Positions 8,153-17,738 of a DNA stretch of 64,000 nucleotides are shown here, piece after piece. Location: contig NZ_FPBE01000007.1 of NCBI RefSeq assembly GCF_900116625.1, positions 1 to 64,000 of the forward strand. The letters run 5' to 3'. The notes under the pieces are model-generated. The model searched no databases. It saw nothing but the letters and a program-made list of their open reading frames with translations, and was not told where the DNA came from. The stretch's first letter is position 1. Each line of letters opens with the position of its first letter. The position numbers and the translations under genes are program-made. The DNA comes from Idiomarina abyssalis (GTDB taxonomy: Bacteria > Pseudomonadota > Gammaproteobacteria > Enterobacterales > Alteromonadaceae).

Positions 8153-9555
8153 TTTAGCAGAGTTTTCAGCTTTCGGGTTAAGGTGTTTCGTCCCCAGCCC
8201 AGCCATGTCGCCGCTTTTTGCTTGTGGCCGGAAAAACGTTGTAAAGCAGTTTGCAAAGCAATTTTTTCCAACTGATGCTGATAACTTTGCAAAACATCCT
8301 GCGCCTCTAACGGGTGTTTTTCCAGTTCTCTTTTGAGCCAATGCAGCCAGGTAAGTTCCCCGGTAAAATTTTCAGGTTCTGAATCAGCCGGCACCAGAAT
8401 GTCTTCTGGCAAGTCATTAACACCAATGCGCTGCCCGGGTGCCATAACAGTTAACCAGCGACAGGTATTTTCCAGCTGTCTTACATTACCGGGCCAAGAA
8501 TAACCCATTAACTTGCTAAGTGTCTCATTTAACAACGTTTTTGGTGTAACATTCAACTCTTCAGCCGACTTTTTCAGAAAATGCTTTGCCAAAGTCGCTA
8601 TATCTTCTGTTCGCTCGCGCAAAGGGGGTAAACGCAACCGGATAACATTAAGCCGGTGATATAAGTCATCACGGAATTGTCCTTTATCGACTAACTGCTC
8701 CAGCTCCCGGTGTGTCGCTGCAATAACGCGAACATCAACTTTAACTGGCTGATGCGCCCCGACTGGATAAAACTGCCCTTCGGCCAGAACTCGTAACAAA
8801 CGTGTCTGAACCGGTAATGGCATGTCGCCAATTTCATCCAGAAACAAGGTTCCGCCATCGGCTTGCTGAAAACGGCCCACACGCTTTCTGTCAGCTCCGG
8901 TAAAAGCACCGCGTTCATGCCCGAACAACTCCGACTCAATTAAGTCAGCCGGTATGGCCGCCATGTTAAGTGCAATAAAAGGCTTTTCCGCGCGCGGACT
9001 GTGTTTATGCAAAGCTCGTGCAACCACCTCTTTACCGGTTCCGGTTTCACCGGTCAGCAAGACGCTGACACTGGAACTCGACAGCCGGCCAATGGCGCGG
9101 AAAACATCCTGCATGGGAGGTGCCTCACCGATAAGCTCCGGAACGCTATTATCAATAGGCTCATTCGACGCGGTTTCGCTTTGCCTTGCATGTTGCAGCG
9201 CCCGGTCCACTGCTGTTATCGCTTCATCAATATCGAAAGGCTTCGCTAAATACTCAAAAGCCCCACCTTGAAATGCCTTTACCGTGGTTTCAAGGTCTGA
9301 ATGTGCGGTCATCACCACCACTGGCAATTGCGGCTGCTCACGGCCTAATTTTTCAAGCACGGCCAGACCGTTTTCGCCGGGCATTCGAATATCCGTCAGC
9401 ACCACAGTCGGAGCATCGGCTTTTAATGCGGAAAAAAAGTCTTCTCCGTTAGCAAAACTGCGAACATGATAGCGACTGTCGGCAAAAGCTTTTTCCAAAA
9501 CCCACCGAATTGAGTCATCGTCATCAATGATCCATAACTGAGCATTAGTGGTCAT
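8149..9555 (-). CDS. ntrC: Nitrogen regulation response regulator NtrC (GlnG)
   Basis: The 468-residue sigma-54 activator has a receiver domain with Asp55 in LTDIRMPG, a AAA+ domain with Walker A GETGTGKEVV, the sigma-54 contact loop GAFTGA, Walker B LFLDEIGDMP, and a C-terminal Fis-type helix-turn-helix (AATWLGWGRNTLTRKLK). Phosphorylated by NtrB under nitrogen limitation, it activates glnA and other nitrogen genes. It overlaps ntrB by 11 bp. The upstream GAGGTAATAG is a good ribosome site for the ATG at 9555. Confidence 0.96.
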   Translation of the reverse strand: MTTNAQLWIIDDDDSIRWVLEKAFADSRYHVRSFANGEDFFSALKADAPTVVLTDIRMPGENGLAVLEKLGREQPQLPVVVMTAHSDLETTVKAFQGGAFEYLAKPFDIDEAITAVDRALQHARQSETASNEPIDNSVPELIGEAPPMQDVFRAIGRLSSSSVSVLLTGETGTGKEVVARALHKHSPRAEKPFIALNMAAIPADLIESELFGHERGAFTGADRKRVGRFQQADGGTLFLDEIGDMPLPVQTRLLRVLAEGQFYPVGAHQPVKVDVRVIAATHRELEQLVDKGQFRDDLYHRLNVIRLRLPPLRERTEDIATLAKHFLKKSAEELNVTPKTLLNETLSKLMGYSWPGNVRQLENTCRWLTVMAPGQRIGVNDLPEDILVPADSEPENFTGELTWLHWLKRELEKHPLEAQDVLQSYQHQLEKIALQTALQRFSGHKQKAATWLGWGRNTLTRKLKTLLK

Positions 9556-10618
9556 CTATTACCTCATTACCATTGTCTGCAGTAAGGTACGGCAAATAAA
9601 CTGAGAACCGGGTTTTGCCCGGGCTTGAGTCAAATTCAATTTTGCCCTTATGCTGGTGCACAAGGTTTTGCGCCAATGAAAGACCCAGGCCGGTTCCCTC
9701 TGCACGTCCGCTAATTAAAGGGTAAAATAATGTATCGCGTAACTCCGCCGGTATGCCGGGTCCGTTATCGGTAACGGTCACCACCGCGCACTGCCGATAA
9801 CGCAGACCAAACAACGTCAATTGGTGCTCGACCCGAGTCTTAATGACAATAGTGCCAGCACCAGACATAGCTTGCGCCGCATTCTGGGCAATATTCAGGA
9901 ACACTTGCTCACAAGCTTCAGGCACCACTCGAATGTCCGGTAAAGAAGGGTCATAGTCCCTGGTCAGCTTCAGTGATTCGCCGTATTCATAAGTTAGTGT
10001 CCGGACCACACGCTCCAGTACTTCATGAATATTGGTCAGCTTTGATTCACCACGCTTGGTTGGCCCTAACAGCCTGTCCACCAGATACCGTAAACGGTCA
10101 GACTGACTGATAATCAAGTCGGTATACTCGGTCAGTTTCTCATCGGGAAGCTGTCTTGCCAGCAGCTGCGCAGCGCCGCGCAAACCACCTAACGGATTCT
10201 TTATTTCGTGAGCCATACCGCGTAGTAAATGCTGTGTCGCAAATAACTGATTACGCTGCTGATCTTCCTGGTTGATGCGTCGCAATTGATCAACTTGTTT
10301 GAGTTCCAGCAACAATGCCCGGCCAAATTCTTGATCAACTGTCTGAATACTGGTTTCCACACGAATATCGTGACCAGAATGCAGTGCAAAATGAACTTCC
10401 GCATTCAGCACAGTCTGCTCACTATTCAGGCATTCTATTAATGTTTCCGACGCCAGAGAACAATGATAAAACGCGGCGCTAAACAGTTCACCTAATAGTC
10501 GCTTGGCGCTGTGATCCAGCAACGATTCCGCGGATGAATTGACATAACGAATGGTCAGGCGGTCATCAAGGATGAGTATGCCTGTGAGTAATTGGTTAAG
10601 TAGCGCGTTGTTATTCAC
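9545..10618 (-). CDS. ntrB: Nitrogen regulation sensor kinase NtrB (GlnL)
   Basis: This 357-residue soluble kinase has an N-terminal PAS domain (ILILDDRLTIRYVNSSAE), an H-box (GMAHEIKNPLGGLRGAAQLL) and HATPase motifs (NIAQNAAQAM, DNGPGIP, GTGLGLSLAQNL). It phosphorylates or dephosphorylates NtrC under control of PII. It starts with GTG, the only start available before an in-frame stop at 10634-10636, and no clear Shine-Dalgarno is seen. A perfect NtrC palindrome lies 18 bp upstream, as at the E. coli glnL promoter, where NtrC represses. Confidence 0.94.
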   Translation of the reverse strand: MNNNALLNQLLTGILILDDRLTIRYVNSSAESLLDHSAKRLLGELFSAAFYHCSLASETLIECLNSEQTVLNAEVHFALHSGHDIRVETSIQTVDQEFGRALLLELKQVDQLRRINQEDQQRNQLFATQHLLRGMAHEIKNPLGGLRGAAQLLARQLPDEKLTEYTDLIISQSDRLRYLVDRLLGPTKRGESKLTNIHEVLERVVRTLTYEYGESLKLTRDYDPSLPDIRVVPEACEQVFLNIAQNAAQAMSGAGTIVIKTRVEHQLTLFGLRYRQCAVVTVTDNGPGIPAELRDTLFYPLISGRAEGTGLGLSLAQNLVHQHKGKIEFDSSPGKTRFSVYLPYLTADNGNEVIDDH

Positions 10619-10636
10619 GAAGGCAGGAGAGGGTTA

Positions 10637-10653
10637 TGCACCGTATTGGTGCA
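10637..10653. promoter_or_regulatory. NtrC-binding palindrome before ntrB
   Basis: TGCACC-GTATT-GGTGCA is a perfect 17-bp NtrC site in the glnA-ntrB gap. Its position directly before the ntrB start mirrors the site at E. coli glnLp. It is probably a repressor site limiting ntrBC expression from an internal promoter. Confidence 0.8.
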
Positions 10654-10682
10654 ATCGGGCAAGGCTAAAAGCCTCACCCGAT
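10653..10682 (-). terminator. Hairpin between glnA and ntrB (possible attenuator)
   Basis: ATCGGG and AGGCT arms pair with AGCCT and CCCGAT around an AAA loop, with a 2-nt internal mismatch. It lies directly after the glnA stop codon. No T-run follows on the minus strand, so it is at best a weak terminator or mRNA 3'-end stabiliser that would lower ntrBC relative to glnA. Confidence 0.35.
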
Positions 10683-10691
10683 AATTCGCCA

Positions 10692-12101
10692 TTAAACGCT
10701 GTAGTACATATCGAATTCTACCGGGTGGGTAGTCTTCTTCAATGTCTCTACTTCGTTATATTTCAGATCGATGTAAGCATCAATCATGTCGTCATCCATA
10801 ACGCCGCCCTGTTTCAGGAAGTCACGGTCTTTATCCAGAGCTTCCAGAGCCATTTCCAGGGAGTGACAAACCGTCGGGATGTCTTTCGCTTCTTCAGGAG
10901 GCAGATTGTATAAATCTTTGTCCATTGCATCGCCCGGGTGGATCTTATTACGGATACCGTCAAGACCCGCCATTAGCAATGCAGTAAAGGCCAGGTAAGG
11001 GTTGGCACTTGGGTCAGGGAAGCGCACTTCAATACGACGACCTTTGGCGCTGGAAACCAATGGAATACGAATAGAAGCCGAGCGGTTACGCGCTGAGTAA
11101 GCCAGCATTACCGGAGCTTCAAAACCAGGAACCAGACGCTTGTACGAGTTAGTTGAAGCATTCGCAAAGGCGTTAATAGCACGAGCGTGCTTGATAATAC
11201 CACCAATGTAATACAATGCCGTTTCGCTAAGCCCTGCATATTGGTCGCCGGCAAATAAGTTCTCGCCACCTTTATTCAGAGACATATGCACGTGCATACC
11301 AGAACCGTTATCACCAACCAGTGGCTTCGGCATAAAGGTTGCTGTCATGCCATAAGAGTGCGCTACGTTATGCACAACGTATTTGTAAACCTGCATCTCA
11401 TCAGCTTTAGATGTCAGAGTATTAAAGCGAGTTGCTACTTCGTTTTGACCAGCAGTGGCTACTTCATGATGATGCGCTTCAACAACAAGGCCCATGTCTT
11501 CCATAACCAGGCTCATAGTGCCGCGGATGTCATGTGCAGAGTCAACCGGAGGTACCGGGAAATAACCGCCTTTTACGCCAGGACGGTGAGCCAGGTTACC
11601 TTCTGAATATTCACGACCAGAGTTCCATTTCGCTTCTTCTGCATCAATTTTGTAGAACGAACCACTCATATCGGTGTGGAAACGAACGTCATTGAACAGG
11701 AAAAATTCTGGTTCAGGGCCAAAGTAAGCTTCGTCGGCAATACCTGACGAGCGCAGGAATTCTTCTGCACGCTTAGCAATTGAACGAGGGTCACGGCTGT
11801 AACCTTGCATGGTTTCAGGCTCAAGAATGTCACAGCGGACATTCAGGGTGATTTCATCAGTAAACGGGTCCAGAACGGCAGACTCATTATCGGGCATTAG
11901 CACCATGTCCGATTCGTTAATCCCTTTCCAGCCGGAAATAGATGAACCATCAAACATTTTGCCTTCTTCAAAGAAGTCTTCATCGATTTGCGACACCGGA
12001 ATAGTGACGTGCTGCTCTTTACCTTTGGTGTCGGTAAAGCGTAAGTCGACGAATTTTACGTCGTGTTCTTTAATGGTATCGAAAATCTTATTAGCTGACA
12101 T
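10692..12101 (-). CDS. glnA: Glutamine synthetase type I
   Basis: The 469-residue GSI condenses glutamate and ammonia with ATP. Signatures are intact: [17 protein letters not shown] at the N-terminus, the metal-site stretch [31 protein letters not shown], and the adenylylation segment DLYNLPPEE, whose Tyr marks the GlnE-regulated GSI-beta subtype. Length equals the E. coli enzyme. GGAGGACAAC gives a strong ribosome site. A sigma-54 promoter and two NtrC sites lie upstream, and ntrB-ntrC follow on the same strand. Confidence 0.98.
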   Translation of the reverse strand: MSANKIFDTIKEHDVKFVDLRFTDTKGKEQHVTIPVSQIDEDFFEEGKMFDGSSISGWKGINESDMVLMPDNESAVLDPFTDEITLNVRCDILEPETMQGYSRDPRSIAKRAEEFLRSSGIADEAYFGPEPEFFLFNDVRFHTDMSGSFYKIDAEEAKWNSGREYSEGNLAHRPGVKGGYFPVPPVDSAHDIRGTMSLVMEDMGLVVEAHHHEVATAGQNEVATRFNTLTSKADEMQVYKYVVHNVAHSYGMTATFMPKPLVGDNGSGMHVHMSLNKGGENLFAGDQYAGLSETALYYIGGIIKHARAINAFANASTNSYKRLVPGFEAPVMLAYSARNRSASIRIPLVSSAKGRRIEVRFPDPSANPYLAFTALLMAGLDGIRNKIHPGDAMDKDLYNLPPEEAKDIPTVCHSLEMALEALDKDRDFLKQGGVMDDDMIDAYIDLKYNEVETLKKTTHPVEFDMYYSV

Positions 12102-12143
12102 GTTGTCCTCCGTAGACAGCGTCTAAAAATACAGCCTAAGTAT

Positions 12144-12159
12144 AGCAAAGCCTGTGCCA
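12144..12159 (-). promoter_or_regulatory. Sigma-54 promoter of glnA
   Basis: On the minus strand TGGCAC-AGGCT-TTGCT matches the -24/-12 consensus with the exact GG-N10-GC spacing. The predicted transcript starts near 12133, about 30 bp before the glnA ATG. Confidence 0.88.
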
Positions 12160-12222
12160 ACTGAACTTTCTCTTTATATTCATACTCTTAAGTTAAATTC
12201 AGTCTTCTTTTAAAAGTTTATA

Positions 12223-12259
12223 TGCACCAGTATAGCGCATATCGCACATTTTTGGTGCA
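12223..12259. promoter_or_regulatory. Two NtrC enhancer sites of glnA
   Basis: Two 17-bp sites, TGCACCA-GTA-TAGCGCA (12223-12239) and CGCACAT-TTT-TGGTGCA (12243-12259), each have one near-perfect half. Their centres are 20 bp apart, about two helical turns, and lie roughly 100 and 120 bp upstream of the predicted start site. This is a standard enhancer position for NtrC hexamers. The rest of the 12102-12404 gap holds a probable rightward typA promoter (TAGAAT near 12333) and no gene. Confidence 0.8.
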
Positions 12260-12404
12260 AAACAAAAAGAAAGGAAAAGAAAATATAATGGACAAAAAAC
12301 AATCAGCCCTTTCTTAATCCAACTCAAAAAGGTAGAATACGCCGCTATTTTTCACAAAACCCCTTGGACGGGTTTCGCTCCCGGACAACTACAGGCAGTT
12401 CTTA

Positions 12405-14246
12405 ATGACAATTCAGGTATTTGATATAGAAAAACTTCGCAACATCGCGATCATCGCGCACGTTGACCATGGTAAAACCACCCTAGTTGACAAGCTGTTG
12501 CAACAATCCGGCACCTTAGAAAGCCGTGGTGAGATAGAAGACCGTATTATGGATTCCAACGATCTTGAGAAAGAGCGTGGCATTACCATTCTGGCCAAAA
12601 ATACCGCGGTTAACTGGCAAGATTACCGTATTAACATTCTGGATACTCCAGGACACGCCGACTTTGGCGGCGAGGTTGAACGCGTACTTTCTATGGCGGA
12701 TTCTGTATTGTTAGTGGTTGACGCCGTTGACGGCCCTATGCCTCAAACTCGATTTGTCACGCAGAAAGCCTTCTCTCACGGTCTTAACCCAATTTTGGTT
12801 ATCAACAAAGTTGACCGTCCTGGTGCGCGCCCAGACTGGGTTATGGATCAGGTCTTCGACTTGTTTGACAACCTCGGCGCTACCGACGAGCAGCTGGACT
12901 TCCCGGTTGTTTATGCATCAGCACTTAATGGCTGGGCATCACTAGACGCAGACGACCAGGATGGCGACATGACGCCATTGTTCGAAACTATCGTTAATAA
13001 GGTAAGTCACCCGGACGCAGACCCCGAAAGTGACCTGCAGATGCAGGTGTCACAGCTGGACTACTCAAGCTACTTAGGCGTTATCGGTATCGGCCGTGTT
13101 ACCCGTGGTAGCGTTAAAGTTAACCAACCAGTTACTATTGTTGGTGCTGACGGCAAAGAACGCAGCGGCAAAATTGGTAAAGTCTTTAGTTACTTAGGTC
13201 TGGACCGAATTGAAGCCGACAAAGCAGCAGCAGGCGACATTTGCGCTATTACCGGTCTGGGCGAATTAAAAATCTCCGACACCGTTTGTGCGGTTGGTAA
13301 AGCCGAAGCAATGAAGCCGCTAACCGTCGATGAACCTACTGTAACCATGACCTTCCAGGTCAACACCTCACCTTTCGCGGGTAAAGAAGGTAAGTTTGTT
13401 ACCTCTCGTCAAATTCTTGAGCGTTTGCAGCAAGAGTTGGTTCACAACGTCGCACTGCGCGTTGAAGAAACTGATAACCCGGACCGTTTCCGTGTATCAG
13501 GCCGTGGTGAGCTGCACTTAGGTGTTCTTATCGAAAACATGCGCCGTGAAGGCTTCGAGTTAGCCGTTTCTCGTCCGGAAGTTATTATCAAGCACGAAGA
13601 TGGTAAGAAACTGGAACCTTACGAAACCATGACGGTTGATATTGAAGAACAGCATCAGGGTGCCGTTATGGAAAAATTAGGCTTACGTAAAGCCGAAATG
13701 ACCAACATGACACCAGACGGTAAAGGTCGCGTTCGCGTCGACTTTGAAGTACCGAGCCGTGGTTTGATTGGCTTCCAGACAGAGTTTATGACATTAACCT
13801 CTGGTACTGGCCTGATGTACCATACGTTTGACCACTACGGCCCGCACAAAGGCGGCACCATTGGTCAGCGTAGTAACGGTGTACTGATTTCAAATGCCCA
13901 GGGTAAAGCTCTGACTTACTCACTGTTTAATCTGCAGGAACGCGGTAAGTTATTTGCGTCGCACGGTGATGAAGTTTATGAAGGCCAGATCATTGGTATT
14001 CATAACCGTTCAAACGACCTGACAGTAAACTGTCTGAAGGGTAAGCAGCTAACCAACGTTCGTGCCTCTGGTACGGATGAAGCGCAAACGCTGAGTACGC
14101 CTATTCGTTTAACACTGGAACAGGCGCTTGAGTTCATTAACGATGACGAACTGGTTGAGGTAACACCACAATCTATTCGTATCCGTAAGCGTGCTCTGAC
14201 AGAAAACGATCGTAAACGTTTAGGTCGTGAACCGAAGAACGGCTAA
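12405..14246 (+). CDS. typA: Translational GTPase TypA/BipA
   Basis: The 613-residue ribosome-associated GTPase contributes to 50S assembly and to growth in cold or stress. G motifs are all visible: AHVDHGKTT (G1), the RGIT switch, DTPGH (G3), NKVD (G4) and SALNG (G5). They are followed by EF-G-like domains II, III and V and the family-specific C-terminal domain ([21 protein letters not shown]). It is divergent from glnA, the same neighbour arrangement as in E. coli. A strong hairpin terminator follows. Confidence 0.97.
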   Translation: MTIQVFDIEKLRNIAIIAHVDHGKTTLVDKLLQQSGTLESRGEIEDRIMDSNDLEKERGITILAKNTAVNWQDYRINILDTPGHADFGGEVERVLSMADSVLLVVDAVDGPMPQTRFVTQKAFSHGLNPILVINKVDRPGARPDWVMDQVFDLFDNLGATDEQLDFPVVYASALNGWASLDADDQDGDMTPLFETIVNKVSHPDADPESDLQMQVSQLDYSSYLGVIGIGRVTRGSVKVNQPVTIVGADGKERSGKIGKVFSYLGLDRIEADKAAAGDICAITGLGELKISDTVCAVGKAEAMKPLTVDEPTVTMTFQVNTSPFAGKEGKFVTSRQILERLQQELVHNVALRVEETDNPDRFRVSGRGELHLGVLIENMRREGFELAVSRPEVIIKHEDGKKLEPYETMTVDIEEQHQGAVMEKLGLRKAEMTNMTPDGKGRVRVDFEVPSRGLIGFQTEFMTLTSGTGLMYHTFDHYGPHKGGTIGQRSNGVLISNAQGKALTYSLFNLQERGKLFASHGDEVYEGQIIGIHNRSNDLTVNCLKGKQLTNVRASGTDEAQTLSTPIRLTLEQALEFINDDELVEVTPQSIRIRKRALTENDRKRLGREPKNG

Positions 14247-14265
14247 TTCATTTTAGTTAGATAGT

Positions 14266-14297
14266 AAAAAGCCCACTTCATCATAGTGGGCTTTTTT
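14266..14297. terminator. Bidirectional terminator after typA
   Basis: AAAAAGCCCACT (14266-14277) pairs with AGTGGGCTTTTTT (14285-14297) around a 7-nt loop. T-runs on both strands let it serve typA and the convergent hemolysin-III gene. Confidence 0.9.
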
Positions 14298-14320
14298 ATT
14301 GTCTATTATCCGGCTCATGC

Positions 14321-14989
14321 TCATCCGTTCACTGACAATAAGTCCGGTTGAGGCAACACAAAGTAGAAAATAGAAAAGAAGTGAAAAACACTGCCGGCTA
14401 ATACAAATAAATGCCAAACAGCATGATGGTACGGCAAGGTTTTCCAGACATAAAAAATAACACCAAAGGTGTATGCCAGACCACCGGCAACCAGTAGCAT
14501 CAGACCTCCGGAATCCACATTATCAATCATGGGTTTAATCGCTATAAGTGCCATCCAACCCATGCCAAGATACAAACTCAACGACAGCCACTTTATTCGC
14601 TTTTTCATACCAAGTTCAAGAACGACACCCAAGAGCGCAATACCCCAGGCTACGCCTAACAGCGTCCAGCCCCAGGCTCCCCTCAGGTTAATTAATGCAA
14701 ACGGCGTATAAGTACCGGCTATCAGTACATAAATAGCGGCATGATCTAACTGCTGAAACACCGCTTTAATTTTTGGCCAGGGAAATGCGTGATATAGCGT
14801 CGAGGCAGTATAAAGCAGAATAAGGCTCGCACCGTATATACTCACCGCCACAACATGAAAAGCATCGCCATGAGTTGAAGTCCACACCAACATGACAATC
14901 AAAGCAACGACACTTAGAACGGCCCCCACGCCATGAGTTAGCGCGTGAGCAACTTCTTCCATTGCCGTATAGGCTTTATGTTGAGTCAT
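14321..14989 (-). CDS. Hemolysin III / PAQR-family membrane protein (YqfA-like)
   Basis: This 222-residue protein has seven predicted membrane segments. PAQR/HlyIII signatures are present: EEVAHALTHGVGAVLS at the start, STLYHAFPW, LDHAAIYVLIAGTYTPF, and a C-terminal HHAVWHLFVLAGSVFHFFS supplying His residues of the probable metal site. The superfamily contains putative metal-dependent amide hydrolases, and in bacteria links to membrane-lipid homeostasis have been proposed. The precise function is unknown. Its start overlaps the preceding small gene by 4 bp, indicating co-translation. Confidence 0.85.
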   Translation of the reverse strand: MTQHKAYTAMEEVAHALTHGVGAVLSVVALIVMLVWTSTHGDAFHVVAVSIYGASLILLYTASTLYHAFPWPKIKAVFQQLDHAAIYVLIAGTYTPFALINLRGAWGWTLLGVAWGIALLGVVLELGMKKRIKWLSLSLYLGMGWMALIAIKPMIDNVDSGGLMLLVAGGLAYTFGVIFYVWKTLPYHHAVWHLFVLAGSVFHFFSIFYFVLPQPDLLSVNG

Positions 14990-15267
14990 CCTCTCTCAAG
15001 CCCCGGTGTTTCATACCCTTTACTGATATTTTTAAGTGCCCGTATAAACTGGTCATATTGTCTTTCGTTGTCGTAGTCTAAGTGATACGAGTTATGGAAT
15101 TGTAATGTCAGCTTAACGCCATGTCCTTCCAAAAAAACGGTATACCCATCATGGTCGGTATAAGCTTCAATTCCTTCTAAATAGTGACGCCCCTGACGAG
15201 CTTCACCATGAGTGTGGATTTTTTCGTACGCATCCAACATCAGTTTGTTATCGAGTTCGTTTTTCAT
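14986..15267 (-). CDS. Small DUF3081-like protein
   Basis: The 93-residue soluble protein starts MKNELDNKLMLDAYEKIHTHG and contains LEGIEAYTDHDGYTVFLE followed by KLTLQFHNSYHLDY. This pattern recalls the DUF3081 family of Vibrio and Shewanella. I chose ATG 15267 over the adjacent GTG 15270 because GAGG lies 6 nt upstream of the ATG. It overlaps the hemolysin-III gene by 4 bp and is probably translationally coupled to it. Function unknown. Confidence 0.7.
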   Translation of the reverse strand: MKNELDNKLMLDAYEKIHTHGEARQGRHYLEGIEAYTDHDGYTVFLEGHGVKLTLQFHNSYHLDYDNERQYDQFIRALKNISKGYETPGLERG

Positions 15268-15372
15268 CACACACCTCAGCGTTTTACTTAATGTATACCT
15301 TTATTATTAGGGCGGAAATCCCATTCCACAACCGCTTTTACCCAATTGTTTCGAAAACCTTGTATTAGAATA

Positions 15373-15412
15373 TACATACATTGATGCATGATTAAACAAA
15401 AACCGTTATAAT
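15373..15412 (+). promoter_or_regulatory. AcrR-like operator and -10 before the TetR gene
   Basis: TACATACATT (15373-15382) matches the left half of the E. coli AcrR operator exactly, while the right half (15387-15396) is degenerate. A perfect TATAAT lies at 15407-15412, about 33 bp before the ATG. The layout suggests autorepression by the downstream regulator. Confidence 0.45.
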
Positions 15413-15444
15413 AATGAACGAATGTTAAGAAACTGGAGCCCCAA

Positions 15445-16059
15445 ATGGTTCGACGCACAAAAGAAGACGCAATGGAGACCCGCGCCAAATTATTAGATGC
15501 TGCTGAAGCTCTATTTAGTGAAAACGGTGTAACCCATACGTCTATGATGCAAGTGGCTGAAAAAGCAGGTGTCACTCGCGGTGCTATCTATCACCACTTT
15601 GAGAACAAGATGGATCTCATTGAGTCGCTGATGGGACGCGTCAAACTCCCCATTGATGAAATGCGTGAGCAAATCGCTGAAGGCTCCGAGTTTGATCCTC
15701 TGGAGGAAATTAAAGGGCGCTCGAAGGAATTTATCAGCCGCGTTCAGGAGGACCCGCAAGTACGCTCACTGGCCAGTATTTTACTTCATAAATGCGAATA
15801 CATTGACGAAGTAAACCCAATTAAACTACGACATGTAAGTGGTCGTAATGAGTGTATCTGCGATATCGAAAAGCTTTTTGAATCAGCTATTGAAAGAGGC
15901 GAATTAGCAACAACAGTGGATGCCCGAATTGCTGTAATTGGTCTTTTTTCTTTGGCAGACGGGCTCATTTACAACTGGTTGCTCGCGCCTGACTATTTTC
16001 CTTTAGTCGAGTACGGGAACCAGGCCATCGACAGTTACATCAATGGCTTAACTCGTTAA
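15445..16059 (+). CDS. AcrR-like TetR-family repressor
   Basis: The 204-residue protein has an N-terminal TetR helix-turn-helix (TRAKLLDAAEALFSENGV, then VAEKAGVTRGAIYHHFENK) and an AcrR/TtgR-type C-terminal ligand domain. The start RRTKEDAMETR matches efflux-pump repressors such as AcrR and TtgR. GGAG at 7 nt supports the ATG. No RND pump genes flank it: mgtC is convergent, with stop codons overlapping by 4 bp, and the divergent unit encodes DUF3081 and hemolysin-III proteins. Its pump target, if any, lies elsewhere. Confidence 0.8.
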   Translation: MVRRTKEDAMETRAKLLDAAEALFSENGVTHTSMMQVAEKAGVTRGAIYHHFENKMDLIESLMGRVKLPIDEMREQIAEGSEFDPLEEIKGRSKEFISRVQEDPQVRSLASILLHKCEYIDEVNPIKLRHVSGRNECICDIEKLFESAIERGELATTVDARIAVIGLFSLADGLIYNWLLAPDYFPLVEYGNQAIDSYINGLTR

Positions 16060-16556
16060 GGCTCATTACTGTCTCCACGACGGCGGCGCCAGCCGCTGTA
16101 TTTTCGGTGTACGCCACGGGTTAGTGACTGAAAAGTGTCTTCAAGTAGGTCAACGCCAAGCAACACGCCAACAATAACCAACGACAACACAATACCCACA
16201 CCGTACATTCCCAAGCCTACGGCAATACCAATGGCCGCCAAAGCCCAGATAGTCGCAGCGGATGTTACGCCAACCACCACGCCATCACGCGCCAGCATGA
16301 CACCGGCGCCAAGAAAGCCAATACCAGTAATAATCTGACCTATCACTCGCGATGGATCGCCACCTTGGTTAACGACGGAAGAACCACCCACCAAAAACAA
16401 GTAAGTTCCCAGAATAATCAGGGCAGAAGTTCTTATACCCACTGGTTTACCACGAATTTGCCGTTCTAGCCCGACAATGGCACCGCACAACAGCGAGGTG
16501 CCAATGCCACTCCAGGAATATGGGCCCAACTCCTGAACAATTTGCCAGTCAATCAC
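16056..16556 (-). CDS. MgtC/SapB-family membrane protein
   Basis: The 166-residue protein has four to five membrane segments and the MgtC hallmarks GAIVGLERQIRGKPVGIRT and TGIGFLGAGVML, followed by VGVTSAATIWALAAIGIAVGLGMY. It lacks the long C-terminal ACT-like domain of Salmonella MgtC and so is of the short SapB type. MgtC proteins aid growth at low magnesium and modulate membrane ATPases, but the role of the short form is less clear. It starts at GTG, 3 bp after the FMN-reductase stop, suggesting an operon. Confidence 0.85.
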   Translation of the reverse strand: MIDWQIVQELGPYSWSGIGTSLLCGAIVGLERQIRGKPVGIRTSALIILGTYLFLVGGSSVVNQGGDPSRVIGQIITGIGFLGAGVMLARDGVVVGVTSAATIWALAAIGIAVGLGMYGVGIVLSLVIVGVLLGVDLLEDTFQSLTRGVHRKYSGWRRRRGDSNEP

Positions 16557-16559
16557 TAA

Positions 16560-17075
16560 TCAGCCCTTTCCTTGTTCTAAAAAGCTCTTTAAAAAACTTT
16601 CATCCATTGCAGCAATAGCCTCATCACTGGCATTAGGACAGCTTGCGCACATAGGGGCCGTCCAGGCTTTCACATTCGCGAGAATGTCACGCAAGTGACT
16701 GACGGCGCGCAAGCCACCCAAACCACCAGGGGAAGCCGCAGCTAATAAAACCGTTTTACCTGACCATGCGCCCATATCAAGCCGTGACACCCAGTCGATG
16801 GCATTTTTCACTAACGGCGATACCGACGAGTTATATTCCGGGCTTACCAAAACTACTTTCGATGCAGCTTGGATTTTCTCACCCAGTCTTTTCATTGGCT
16901 CAGGTACGCCGTCGGCGGCTTCTAAGTCACCGTGGTAAATTGGAGCATCCAGCGCATCAGCATCAACCAGCTCATAGCGAATACCGTGTTTATCCGCCAC
17001 TTCTGCTAAACGGTGCTTGAGCTTGGTATTAAGCGAGTCTTTACGGCGACTGCCACCAATAAATAAAACTGTCAT
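16560..17075 (-). CDS. NADPH-dependent FMN reductase family protein
   Basis: This 171-residue flavodoxin-like protein has an N-terminal phosphate-binding loop, FIGGSRRKDSLN, the segment SPEYNSSVSPLVKNAIDWVSR that is typical of FMN_red (azoreductase/chromate reductase-like) enzymes, and a glycine-rich ASPGGLGGLRAV. It would reduce FMN or quinones with NAD(P)H. AGGAG 7 nt before the ATG gives a good ribosome site. It is upstream of mgtC on the same strand. The physiological substrate is unknown. Confidence 0.88.
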   Translation of the reverse strand: MTVLFIGGSRRKDSLNTKLKHRLAEVADKHGIRYELVDADALDAPIYHGDLEAADGVPEPMKRLGEKIQAASKVVLVSPEYNSSVSPLVKNAIDWVSRLDMGAWSGKTVLLAAASPGGLGGLRAVSHLRDILANVKAWTAPMCASCPNASDEAIAAMDESFLKSFLEQGKG

Positions 17076-17090
17076 ATCATCTCCTGATCG

Positions 17091-17738
17091 TTAAGATTGG
17101 GAATCTTTCATAGCTTCGATAAAGCGGTTCGATTCAGCTACTGCCGCTTCCATGTCTTTTATGAGTACGGAAATATCATTTTGCAGATTACTGAACTCAC
17201 CGCGAATGGCATCAATCGCCTTGGCGTTCAGGTTATGCTTCAGATAAAGCACATTGTCCTGCATTCTATCCAGAACCGGCTGCATCTTATCCGCCGCGCG
17301 CTCCATAACTCTCAGTAACTCAGCGTAACGCCGTTCAGTTTCGCGCAACTGACGCTCGCTTTCGCGACGCATATTGTCATTGCTGTACTCGCCTAACTCC
17401 TCACTCCATTCGTCGAACAAGTCATTCGCAACTTCATCAACTTCATCGATACGACTGCGAACTTTCTCAGCAGCGTCTTTACTGTCTTCATAGTCGTCCC
17501 GTAGCGCATTGTATTGCTGTTCCAACTCGCCACCATCAATGTTCAGCATGGTATCCAGACGCTCAAGCGCTGAACGGAACTCCTCCTGCGCATCAGACTG
17601 CGAGTCACGAGCGTCATCCACTCTGTCGACTAAAATGTCGCGCTTTTCTACACCAAACTTTTCCATGGTGCCGTAGTAAGCACTTTGGCAGGCTGACAGT
17701 ATGAATACCGCAACAATTGGTAAAGTCCATTTCATCAT
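17091..17738 (-). CDS. DUF2959-family coiled-coil lipoprotein
   Basis: The 215-residue protein has a lipoprotein signal (hydrophobic run then LSAC, Cys16) and a long, highly charged helical region with repeated Glu/Asp/Arg heptads, interpreted as coiled coil. YYGTMEKFGVEKRDILVDRV after the lipid anchor matches the DUF2959 family. It is probably membrane-anchored in the periplasm. Its start overlaps the end of the upstream YqaE-like gene by 4 bp, so the two are coupled. Function unknown. Confidence 0.8.
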   Translation of the reverse strand: MMKWTLPIVAVFILSACQSAYYGTMEKFGVEKRDILVDRVDDARDSQSDAQEEFRSALERLDTMLNIDGGELEQQYNALRDDYEDSKDAAEKVRSRIDEVDEVANDLFDEWSEELGEYSNDNMRRESERQLRETERRYAELLRVMERAADKMQPVLDRMQDNVLYLKHNLNAKAIDAIRGEFSNLQNDISVLIKDMEAAVAESNRFIEAMKDSQS

